Translations under genes and position numbers: made by a program
Part shown: positions 34,798 to 45,500 of the stretch, in pieces
Layout of the letters: the number at the start of each line of letters is the position of its first letter
Position numbering within the stretch: position 1 is the first letter of the stretch
Origin: Calamus simplicifolius
Taxonomy: Eukaryota; Streptophyta; Magnoliopsida; Arecales; Arecaceae
Assembly (NCBI GenBank): GCA_900491605.1
Contig: UESW01001689.1
Location: 24,986-88,985 of the forward strand
DNA length: 64,000 bases
Direction of reading: 5' to 3'
The notes under the pieces: model-generated
The model's input: only the letters and a program-made list of their open reading frames with translations
What the model was told of the DNA's origin: nothing
Databases searched by the model: none

Positions 34798-37700
34798 ATG
34801 AGTGTGAACATTAACCTTAGAGGTAACCTAGAGTTCAACAAGCTGATCAGACCCAATTTTTCTGATTGGCTAAGGAATGTAGCCAAGAAAAAAGGTCACT
34901 TATGTGGCAAGGATCGGCACTGAAAGTGTAACTGCAGGACTTATTGGGCCAGCATGAAAGATGAGAAGCATAGGAATGCTTCTACATCATGTGCGTAAAT
35001 ATTAAGATGTTTTCTTCTATTACTTCTTATTCCACTTGGGTATTGAATATCGGTTGTGGGTCTCATATTTGTATTAATATAGAGATGATAAGAAATAGTA
35101 GAAGATTGGGGAAAGATAAAGTGATTCTATGCATGAAAAATGGGGCAAAGGTTGTTGCATTAGCCGTAGAAATTTGTTCTTTATCTTTGCCCACAGGGCT
35201 TGCAATTGAACTTAGTAATTGTTACTATGTTTCAAACATAACAAAGAATATTATATATGTTTCATGTTTAGTAATGGATGGGTATTCATTTGAAATTTGA
35301 AATAAAGATATTTTTATTTTTCGAAATGAAATATTTTTTGGTTCTGTTGAATTGTTCAACGGAATTTATGTTCTTAATCTTCAAGCCCATATTCTCAATA
35401 TTGAATCAGAAAAATTAAAATCAAATAATTCTAGGGACTCATACATATAGCATTGTCATCTAGGCTATGTAAATAAAAATCGTTTAACCAATTTACATAA
35501 TTATGGATACTTGGGCTCATTCAATTGAGAATTATTTGAGGAATGCGAGTCATGTTTATTTAGCAAGTTGATCAAGTTACCTTTACTGAAAAAGGCGAGT
35601 GAACATCTGAATGTTTGGGTTTAGTACATACGAATGTATATGGATCCATCAATATTCAAGCCATAGGAGGTTTTTCTTATTTCATCACATTCATAGATAA
35701 CCATAGTAGATATGGTTATGTTTATCTCATGAAGCACAAATCTAAAGCCTTTAAAAAGTTTAAAGAATTTAGATGTGAAGTAGAAAAATAAACTGACAAA
35801 AGTATTAAGATACTTCGATCAGATTGAGATGGTGAATACTTGAGCCATCAGTTCGTAGATTATTTGAAGGAGAATGGAATTCTTCCTCAATGGACTCCTT
35901 CTGGTACACCACAGCACAATGGTGTATCAGAAAAAGAAAAATCATACACGATTAGACATGGTACATTCGATGATGAGCCTTGCAGATCTCCTAAAATGTT
36001 TTAGGATTATGCGCTAGATACTGCCGAATATACCCTAAATCGAGTTCCATCTAAATCGGTCAAGTCCACTCCATATGAGATATGGTGTGGAAAGAAATCA
36101 TCCCTTAATCATTTAAGGGTTTGGGGCTATTACGCTTATGTGAAGCATAATGAATCAGACAAGCTTGAAGTTAGATATGATAAATGTAATTTTGTGGGGT
36201 ATCCAAAACAAACAAAAGGATATTACTTCTACCATCTTCTAGAGAAAAAGGTGTTTATCTCAAGAAATGCTTTATTTTTAGAAAATGAGATAATTTCAAA
36301 GGGTAGTGGGAGTAAGATTGAACTTAGTGAAACTCAAGAACCATAAATTGATAAAGACCGATTAGATGGAACGAAGTACATGCTGAATGCAGTGGGAGTT
36401 GAGATGAAGACTCAACCCACATTCAGGCAGCCATTGCATGAGTCTCTATCAGGAGAGGTAAAGCAACAGGTAGCTCAATGTACACACCAGCTACATAGAT
36501 CTAGTAGGACAATTCACATCCCTAAGAGATATGCATTTTTTATAAAGAATGATGAGCCTACTAACTACAAGAAGGTACTGTCTAACATTAACTCCATGAG
36601 ATGGCTTGAGGCCATGAAATCTGAAATGGACTCCATATATGAAAACCAGGTATGGACCTTGGTTGATCTACTTGAAGGGATAAAATCCATTGGGTGCAAA
36701 TGGGTTTTTCAAGAAGAAGACCGACATTGATGGTAATGTGATTACCTATAAAGCAAGGCTAGTTGAAAAAGGTTATAAGCAAAGACAATGTGTTGACTTT
36801 GATGAAACCTTTTCATCTGTAGCCATGCATAAGTCCATAAGGATTTTGCTTGCAATAGCAGCATATTTTGACGATGAGATCTGGAAGATGGATGTCAAGA
36901 CCGTTTTCCTAAATGAAAATTTAAAGAAGAATGTGTATATGACACAGCCAGAGGGTTTTAAATCCATAGATCCTAAAAAAGTTTGTAAGCTACAAAGGTA
37001 TATTATGGACTTAAGCAAGCATCTACAAGTTGGAACATCCGATTTGATGTGACAATCAAAGAGTTTGATTTCATAAAAAATGAAGATGATCCATGTGTGT
37101 ATAAGAAGGTTAGTGGGAGTGATATTATTTTCTTGATATTATATGTGGATGACATATTATTAATAGGAAACAATGTATCCTTGCTTGAAGAAGTGAAGGA
37201 TTGGTTGTCAGATAAATTCTTCATAAAAGATTTGAGAGAAGCAGCCTATATACTAAGTATAAAGATCTATAAAGATAGATCTAGGAGGTTGTTTGGATTA
37301 GCCCAATCCACGTACATAGATAAGATGTTAAAGCAGTTTAGCATGGATGAATCCAAGAAGAAATATCTGACAATGTCGCATGGGGTAAATCTCTCCAAGG
37401 ACATAAGTACTAAGATCCAAGAGAAGAGAAAGCACATGGATAGGATATCATACGCATTAGCGATAGGATCCATCATGTATGCGATGTTATATACGAGGCC
37501 TAATGTTTCTTATGCTTTTAGTATCATGAGTAGATATCAGGAAAACCCAAGTGAGAAATATTGGATGGCAAGAATATCCTTAAGTACTTGCAAAGGACTA
37601 AGAATATACTCTTGATTTTTGGAGAACCCGACCTTATAGTTTGAGGTTACACGGATTCTAGTTTTTAGTCTAATAAAGATGATTATAAATCAAAATCAGG

Positions 37701-38122
37701 CTATGTGTTCATACTCAATAGTGGTGTAGTCAGCTAGAAGAGTTCTAAGCAAGAGATGACTGCAGACTCTACAACTAAGCCGAGTACATCATAGTATTAG
37801 ATGCAGTTAAAGAACCAGTTTGAATCAAAAAGTTCATCACTGAACTTAGATTGGTTTCAAGCATTGTTAATCCAATACTCTTGTACTTGATAACAATAGA
37901 GCTATTGCACAATCTAAGAAGCCAAGGTCTTATTAGAGGTCCAAACATGTACTTAGAAAATATAGTGTAATTAAAGAAATCATTGGATGAAATGATATAA
38001 AGATAGAACGAGTCCCCATGGATGATAATATTATCGATCCGTTTACTAAAGTTCTGCCGCAACAGAAGCATGATGGTCATGCTGAGTCACTTGGTATTGG
38101 ATATATGGGTGATTGGCTCTAG
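34798..38122 (+). pseudogene. gag-pol of the outer Copia, decayed and with an internal gag deletion
   Basis: The gag start (MSVNINL at 34,798) runs for under 30 residues and then jumps to a zinc-knuckle-like KKKGHL...CNC remnant, so most of gag is deleted. Protease is present with the catalytic Asp lost (LNIGCGSHIC at 35,041). Integrase is seen in broken frames (35,440-36,120; WTPSGTPQHNG). The post-integrase region (36,140-36,730), RT (36,690-37,600; YVDD at 37,142-37,153) and RNase H (37,620-37,830, with stops) follow. The end is MGDWL-stop at 38,122. Many stops are TAG/TGA. It is related to, but more decayed than, the inner Copia. Confidence 0.95.
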
Positions 38123-38867
38123 TGTAAGTGGAAGATTGTTAGTGTATGCCCTATATCCAATCGGATTAGATGCTAGTTTGTACATATTTCTTTATAAATG
38201 CAAATCAAATTTATTAATTTCTTTATCTATCCATATATATATATATATATATATATTAGATATATTTCTTCTGTGAGATAAAGTTCAAAAGAATGTGAAC
38301 TATGTATATGGAATTTGTAATAGAGATTACAAATTGTGAGATTCAAATTGCACGTTATGGTTTGATTCTTTAAATTTTTCTAGTCGATGTATAGATGGGA
38401 CTGAACATCATCGAATACCGTGAGACTGGCATACATTGCATATCCTCACCTTCTGGCATACATTGCATATCCTCACCTTATGGTGGGTAGCTAATCTCAC
38501 AAGCTGAAGTATGGAGATACTTGGATAGGTGTGTAGATGCTCGTTATTGTAACAATGCATTGGTTGACCTACATTGAGATCCCATATGAATATTCTATAT
38601 AGTCTCAATGGTTGATCTCTAATGACGGTGGTGCAAGTGATCCTTTGACTTAAGATCTTAATTACATCTCATGTATGGAATGTCATGCTTTGACGACATA
38701 CAAACATCGCTCTAGCTATGGATGGAAAATATGGTGTCGTTTGGGTATGACATAAAGCACATAAAGATGGTGTTTGATCAAGACAAGATTTATTTTCCTT
38801 GATAGAAAGTGTTATGTCCCACGGCCACTTGATAGATTAAATTGACTCACTACAAGAAAATACTGAA

Positions 38868-39005
38868 ATAGCGATGCCATTTTAGCGACGCATTTTTGCA
38901 TCGCTAAATTGCGACCAAATTGCGACGCCTCAGCGACAAAAATAAATAGCGACGCAGAAAAGATGCGTCGCTATTTAGCGACTCATTAGCGACACAAAAT
39001 TTCAA
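38868..39005. repeat. Left subterminal repeats of the CACTA element
   Basis: Motifs such as TAGCGACGCA, GCGTCGCTA and GCGACAAAAA recur in both orientations. In En/Spm these regions bind the TNPA-type protein. Confidence 0.85.
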
Positions 39006-39019
39006 AAAATTTTAAAATA

Positions 39020-40921
39020 GACACTGCAAAGTTGAGAGAAGAACTTAATCAGTACTGCAGAAGAGCTGATTTGAGAAGGAATGCTGATGGGACCTATCCT
39101 AAAGCCTGTTACACTCTTGACAGAAATTCACGAGAAGTTTTATGTAACTGGGTTAGAGGGCTAAAATTTTCAGATGGTTATGCTTCAAATATCAGTAGGT
39201 GTGTGGAAATGCAGAAGCTCAAGTTGTTTGGCATGAAGAGTCATGACTGCCATGTTTTTATGCAGTGGTTATTGCCTATAGCTTTTCGTGAGTTGCTTTC
39301 GCACCATGTGTGGAAGGCATTTATGGAGCTCAGCTTGTTCTTTAAGGATTTTTCTGCCGCAGTCATTACTTCTGCATCCATGGCAAGGCCTGAAGATGAA
39401 ATTCTAATTATTTTATGCAAGTTGGAGCGAATATTTTCTCCAAGTTTTTTTGACTCAATGGAGCATTTATCGGTTCACTTGCCATACGAAGCGAGTATAG
39501 CTGGACTTGTGCGGTATCGCTGGATGTATCCTTTCAAGAGGTAAATATCTTAATAATCGGTTGTACATGTTCACATTTAAAATTTTATTTCATTACGAGA
39601 AAGTTGGTTTATTCTATTTCTTACCTTTACGTGTAGGTACCTTAAGAAGTTAAAAAATAATGTGCGTAATAAGGCAAGGGTTGAAGGTTCTATATGCAAT
39701 GCACACATAGTTGAAGAAGTTTCAGCTTTTGCCTCTTATTACTTTGAGAGTCACGTCCACACGAGGAGCCAAAATCTTGGTCGTAACGACGATGTATGTG
39801 TGGACGAAGGACAACCTAATGATGGTAGAATATCATTTTTTAAAGGTATCGGTCATTCATTTGGAAGGCAGAAGTCAAGAGATTTGAGCGATGTGGAGTA
39901 TAGTGCAGCACATTATTACATCCTAATGAACTGTAGAGAAGTCGATCCATACATTGAGTAAGTATACACTTCACTACTTTAAATTATAATATATGTCACT
40001 ATTTAATTGCTAACAGAAGTTTTAATTGTTATCATCCCTTTAGGATGTTTTGTGATAGACAACGACAGATGACTCCCAACATCAGTCAAATTGACATTGG
40101 ATAGAAGTTAGAAACGGAGTTCGCTTACTGGTTTGTAGTATCACTCAATCAATTGCAATAATGGCTTTTATTTATCGAATTGGTTATGAATAGCTTATTA
40201 ATTTGTAGGTAAACGGTCCATGGTTCACAACCGACAATATTTTCATTAATACCTAGCGCAATGGCCATTGAAGATCGTAACAACCTTTACTAGCTACTTT
40301 GTTAATGGGTATAAATTTCAAATTGAACGACTAGCGTCTTCAAGAGGCACACAGAACTGAGGTGTGTGTGTCAAAGGAGAAAATGTTGGAGCAAATATGA
40401 TGGATTATTACGAAAAGTTAGTAGAGGTGGTTGAAGTTGAATATCCTGGTTGGCCTATCAAACGAACCATATTATTTCATTGCGATTGGTTCGATCCGAC
40501 AGTTCCTGTGGGTAAAAGGGTTCATAACAACTACAATCTAGTTGAAGTCAACCATTGCCGAAGATTGCAGAAATATGAATCATTCATCCTTGCATCCCAA
40601 GCTCAGCAAGTGTTTTACTGCGGATATCCAAGTTTGCGCAATGACAAGCAAGATTGGTGGGCTGTTTCTAAAATCCTTCCATGTTCAGCAATCATATTAG
40701 ACAAGAGTTCATCAAGTCAATCACCTGAGTGCCCTGCATTTCAAGAGGATAAGATGGAAATGCATGCAATTGAGGATGATACAAGGGCTCCTGAAACATC
40801 AGTTAGAGATCCAAATGGTGATGCCCAAGAAATTAAGGATGCAAATGTTCAATTTCCTTCGGATGATAATGACACAGAATCACAGAATCACAATCTGATA
40901 CGGCATCGGATGTTGAACTAA
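39020..40921 (+). pseudogene. 3' part of CACTA transposase gene (TNP2-type; DUF4218 and DUF4216 regions)
   Basis: The first exon (to 39,541) carries the DUF4218 landmarks MKSHDCHVFMQ, LLPIAFRELL, LCKLERIFSPSFFDSMEHL and YRWMYPFKR, and ends at a GTAAAT donor. A second exon (39,638-39,959) and a short third (40,043-40,130, with a TAG) continue the same family. The DUF4216 region follows (40,364-40,921) with PGWPIKRTILF, CDWFDP and NLVEVNH. These domains lie downstream of the DDE transposase domain in intact TNP2 genes. That domain and the N-terminus are absent: the coding sequence begins abruptly about 20 bp after the left subterminal repeats, so a deletion joined them. The missing catalytic part and the stops make this non-functional. 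Confidence 0.85.
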
Positions 40922-41057
40922 CATTTGACGAAACAAATGACATTGATTAAACATAGAGGTTTATTTAATTTTAATTTATTTTTATAAGTGCTTAATTTTT
41001 CATATTCAATCATTATTCATAATTATATTGCATGCATGGTTCTTTAGTATTTTCAGT

Positions 41058-42489
41058 ATGTCGGGCCGAGATAGATCTTTCGCTGATGGACAGAGCAAGC
41101 AGGGACGTGGCCCTGCCGCATCAAATCACTTCATGAGCATTGGAGATGGAGAATTCAGATATGCAGCCTTCGAGTCTCATAGCCGATCGGCGTAGACATC
41201 TGAGAGTTCATCACACGTCAGCCGCACCGTACATCGACTGGATGTTGATCGGCAGTAAGTATATGATAATGTAAATATATGTTTATCTGTTACCAGGCAT
41301 TTACTTATAAATATGGATTTTTTTGCAGCTTTATTGAGCAGCATTCTGTATCGAGCCGGATCAGCTCCATATTCCAGATTCGTGCTAATCCCACTGGCTA
41401 CGATTGGCATCATGTATCTGCGGCCATGAGGGAGTTTTATTTTTCAGAGTTTCAGATAAATTTATTAAATACAATTTATTACTGATTTAAAATAACTAAA
41501 TCTTGATATATCTTAAACTAACTATTTATTTAAATGCAGAAAAAGTTTACGTGGGACCCAACCATCCATGATGCCGTTAGGGTAACATGGAATGCTCTTG
41601 CGGCACACTGATACTCTGACATGCTTCATCATTGGAGGAGATCGGGTGATCACCCTGTGCATGTGCCAGAGGGTATTTGGCACGACTGGCAGTAGGTGTG
41701 GCAGTCTGAGGCCTGGCAAAGGAGGTCCGCATCAGCCACCATGAACCGCTGATCCGAGAAAGCTAGTCGTGGCACGGGTCTCTCCTGCCACACTGCGGGG
41801 TCCATTTCCATTCTGGAGCACAAACGCCGTATGGTAAGAAAACATCAATAATTTAATTACTAATTTAGTCATTTGCATATACTTACATTTATATCATTTC
41901 TTCTGCTTTTGTAGTCTGAGCGGGAGGGCAGAGATCCTGGTGAGTTCAACCTATTTAGGGCGACACACACTAGGAAGGACGGTACCTGGGTCGATGCACG
42001 ATCACATGAGGTTGCGGTAAGAAATTTGACTTATATTGTAACTGTTTAATTTCTTAACCTTTATTCAGGTTCGTATACTGATTCATTTATAATTCAAAGG
42101 CACGAGTCGAGGAGCTTCAGTCCCAGGCATCGCAGGTCGACTCCACTGATGAGGGGCCGCTCGTCGAACTCTCACCAGAGAAGAGTCGACGTGTGTTTTT
42201 GAAAGCTGTTGGTGCCCAGCCGTGAGACCGTAGGGTCTACGGTCTGGGGGCTAAAGCTTCTAGATATTTTTTCGGCTTCACTTCGCACTATTCTGGTGAT
42301 ATTCCTTCTGATCGTTTAGATGATATTCGAAGATCTATTACGGAGGAGGCTCGGCAGGAGGTTCGACAGGAGGTTTGGCAGGAGGTTCAGCATGAGGTTC
42401 GGCAAGAGCTTTCAGACATTAGAGAGCAGATGTGTCAGATGCAAGATTTGGTTCGCCAAATGTCACAGGGCTCATTTCAGCCTCCATAG
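41058..42489 (+). pseudogene. Second CACTA gene (Transposase_24 / Ptta-En-Spm type), C-to-T nonsense copies
   Basis: Five exons can be read with proper GT-AG borders: about 41,058-41,255; 41,328-41,453; 41,540-41,831; 41,914-42,016; 42,101-42,489. Landmarks are KKFTWDPTIHDAVRVTW, MLHHWRRSGDHPVHVPEGIW, SEREGRDPGEFNLF, TRKDGTWVD and ASRYFFGFTSHYSGD, typical of the plant En/Spm Transposase_24 family. A C-terminal Glu/Arg/Gln-rich coiled coil of EVRQEV-type repeats ends in QPP-stop at 42,489. At least five in-frame stops interrupt it (near 41,191, 41,609, 41,693, 41,749, 42,223), most explained by CGA-to-TGA or CAG-to-TAG changes. Otherwise the reading frame and exons are intact. The start ATG follows a CAG and could itself be internal. 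Confidence 0.8.
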
Positions 42490-42726
42490 CCTTTCTGTGA
42501 TCGTGACAGTGCGGATTCTTGATGTATTTATTTTCTATTTTGTGTATCCAAACTTGTCATTATTAATAAAATAAAATTTTATGCATTATCGAAAATTTTG
42601 TAATGAATGTTAGCGATAATGTTTCAATTGAATAAAATTAAATTGCATTAAGAGTTTTAAATATTTATTTTTTTAACAAAAAAAAATTTTGTTATAATTT
42701 TTTTTAAAAATGATTTAATAAATTTG

Positions 42727-43885
42727 CAACGCATATTGCGTCGCTAAATTGAATAACAATTTATTTTTTAAATTAATTTCTGGTTGCAATTTTTTAAAAA
42801 ATTTAAATTTAAATATTTGTGACGCATTTGTGATGCAAATTGCATCGCTAATGCGTCACAAATATTTAATTTCATTTTTTAAAAATTACAACAATAAATT
42901 AATTTCTTGTTGTAATATTTTAAAAAAATAAATTTTGTGACGCATTAGCGATGCAATTTTATAAATTTTTTTTTTAAAATATTGTAATAAATGCATCAAT
43001 ATACGTCGCAATTTAGCGATGCAATTTGCATCGCTAATGCATCACAAATATTTAAATTTATTTTTTAAAAAAATTGCAACCAGAATTATTTTTTTGTTGC
43101 AATTTTTTTAAAAGAGAAATTTATAAATTTGCATCGCAAATGCGTCGCAAATTTTATTTTTTTTAAATATTGCAACCAGAAATTAATATATCGTTGTAAT
43201 TTTTTTAAAAAATGAAATGAAATTTTTGCGATGCATTTGCGACGCAAATTGCGTCGCTAAATTGCGATGCAAAACACAGCATGACAATTCCAAGAAACAA
43301 TCAAAAAATGTTCGGACAGGAAGCGATGGAGTCATTTCCAGACAAAATTCATACAATTACTCAAACCTATACATAATATAACTTTGTGAAAAAATATACA
43401 TGCAATTTAGCGATGCAATTTGCATCGCAAATGTGTTGCAAAAATTTAATTTCATTTTTTTTAAAAAAATTGCAACGAGACATTAATTTCTGGTTGCAAT
43501 TTTTTAAAAAAGAAATATATCAATTTGCATCGCTAATGCGTCGCAAAATTTAAATTTTATTTTTTTAAAATATTATAACTAGAAATTATTTTCTTGATGC
43601 AATTTTTTTTAAAAAAATAAAATTAAAATTTTGCGATGCAAATTGCGTCGCTAAATTGCGACGCATTACTATGCATCGCTAAATTGCAACGCATTACTAT
43701 GCGTCGCAAATGCGTCGCTAATTTGTGACGATGAAATTTTTGTCATAAAATAGAGATGCATTTATTGCATCGCTATTTAGCGACGAAACTGCGACGAATA
43801 GCATTTTGCGACGAAAGTTACGGCGATAACGAAAATGCATTGCTAAATCGATTTAGCGATGCATTTTGGCGTCGCTAAAATAAAA
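42727..43885. repeat. Right subterminal repeats of the CACTA element
   Basis: Over about 1.15 kb, GCGACGCAATTTGC / GCATCGCTAATGCGTCGC motifs alternate with T/A-rich spacers such as TTGCAACCAGAAATTAATTT. This region is about eight times longer than the left subterminal region. Confidence 0.85.
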
Positions 43886-45406
43886 TTTTCTTGTAGTGAC
43901 TATTAAATCCTTGCAAGGTTGAGTTGGAATTCGAAATGGTTTCAAAGTTCTAATTCATATGAGTTAATTTTTCTAAGATCAAGTAGATAAAAATCAATTA
44001 TATGTTGACACATTTTATACAACTGATTGATCTCGGATATGTGACGAAGGAATTGAATCATACGATCACCGTTCATGGACAGGTGTTGATGGCCATGTCA
44101 ACAAAATCCTTAACACTTGGGTGGTCATGATACTTTGCTAGAAGCCGCTCATGATCTATAATGATAGATTCTTTGACTTAATCAAAGAGTTGATTTGGTT
44201 AAATAATTGACTTGGAAAGATGTTTATCAAAGTCATCCACACGGTCAATTAAGGAACATGATTATTACCAATGTGTCAAGTGACCTAATGGGTCACACGC
44301 ATTAAAGAGATTTTGGATGAAGTTAAAATGAAAATTAAGTTAGACTTAATTCAGATTAGATGACCAATTAATTAGGATTGGGTTTGACTCAATGTTAATG
44401 AGAGAATATGAAATTGATGAATAGGATTCATCATAAAGAAAGAATTTTATGTTAAGGGAGAGACCTTTTGTACATATGATGTACATATGAATTGGATACC
44501 CAATTAGGCTTGATCCATGTGATGGATGGCTTAGATTAATTAGATTAATAATGTGGTATTTAATCCATATGATGGCATGATGTGAATCATGGAAACTTAA
44601 TTGAACCGAGGGTTGAGATCGTGCCACGTGGAGAATGGATCCATGCTCATATGATGGACATGACCTATAACATTCATAATGTTGGCATCATCATGAATAA
44701 AAGGAGTAACCTCCTCTTCATGAATAAAAAGAGTAGCCTTCTCTTTATAAATAAGAGTAACCTCTTCATGAATAAAGGAAGAGAGATGCCCCATTAGAAA
44801 GATACACATAACTCCTCTTTTTTCTCTCTCTTGGATGCCTCTCTCTCTTGAATGGGTGAAAGTCTCTCTCTCACATCCCTCTTTCTTGGGTGGTTAAAGG
44901 AAGGCTTTCTCTCTTTCTTGGGCGGTTAAAGGAAGGCTTTCTCTCTCTTCATGGTTGATCAAGATTTGATCCTGATCAAGAAATCTTTCCTTTCTTTATT
45001 GATCAAGATTTGATCAAGAAATTAATTTCTAAATCAAGATTTTATTTTTATCAATAAATCTTTTTTCTCTTGATTGATCAATATTTGATCTTGATCAAGA
45101 AATTGTTCTCTCTCTTGATTTGGAAAATCAATTGAAGAAGAAAAGAGACGCTAGCATCCCTTGCTAGAAGGTCATTATCCATTCCGACGCGTGTACGGCT
45201 AGTGGTAAATTTTTTATCGGCTTCATCAGTCTTCATCCCCAATAAAGAACACAGGTATGATCTATTGTTTAATCCTATGTAATTTCTTGTTAACTGAATT
45301 TGTTTTCTGAGGATCTTGGGCTTTAGAAATTAAATTTGCATTTATTTTATCTTCTGCTGCTTGATATATGAATTTGATTCATATAAAATATACAAAATTT
45401 CCTATA

Positions 45407-45500
45407 ATAGGAGCACGGGCATATCTCCCTCCAGATACAGGAGTGACCCCTAGTCGTTGAATCTGGGCACCCAAACTTTAGGTCCCTAGTCGACTGTGGC
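45407..45500 (-). pseudogene. LINE fragment 3, upstream side of the Copia insertion
   Basis: On the minus strand the text FGCPDSTTRGHSCIWREIC leads across the Copia junction into AHVKCLVEDGGGISIDVTQDPW at 21 kb. WREIC followed by a GDG-type segment and DPW is the expected LINE order. The 5' limit of the LINE beyond 45,500 is not resolved. Confidence 0.7.

Larger units (their letters stand above)
38848..43898. mobile_element. CACTA (En/Spm) DNA transposon, 5,051 bp, internally deleted
   Basis: The ends are CACTACAAGAAAAT and its exact inverted copy, a 14-bp TIR. The 3-bp TSD ACT lies at 38,845-38,847 and 43,899-43,901, and the empty site is preserved in the other LTR of the host Copia. Subterminal repeats flank remnants of two transposon genes. 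The catalytic part of TNP2 is missing, so it would need a transposase from another element to move. Confidence 0.97.
21090..45406 (+). mobile_element. Outer Ty1/copia element (24.3 kb with its nested insertions)
   Basis: LTRs start TGTTAGTGT (21,090 and 38,137) and end CCTACA or CCTATA (33,113 and 45,406). The exact 5-bp TSD ATAGG lies at 21,085-21,089 and 45,407-45,411. Removing the nested Copia and CACTA leaves an element of about 9.4 kb with LTRs of about 2.1-2.2 kb. The insertion site is inside the LINE. The internal region has decayed gag-pol (34,798-38,122), so it is non-autonomous. Confidence 0.95.
38137..45406 (+). repeat. 3' LTR of the outer Copia, split by the CACTA element
   Basis: Pieces 38,137-38,847 and 43,902-45,406 rejoin at the ACT duplication to give the same order as the 5' LTR (AAATTGACTATTAAATCC). 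A purine-rich tract (GTAAGTGGAAGAT) precedes it. The right piece carries more copies of the ATGAATAAA-type repeat (44,690-44,785) than the 5' LTR. Confidence 0.95.
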
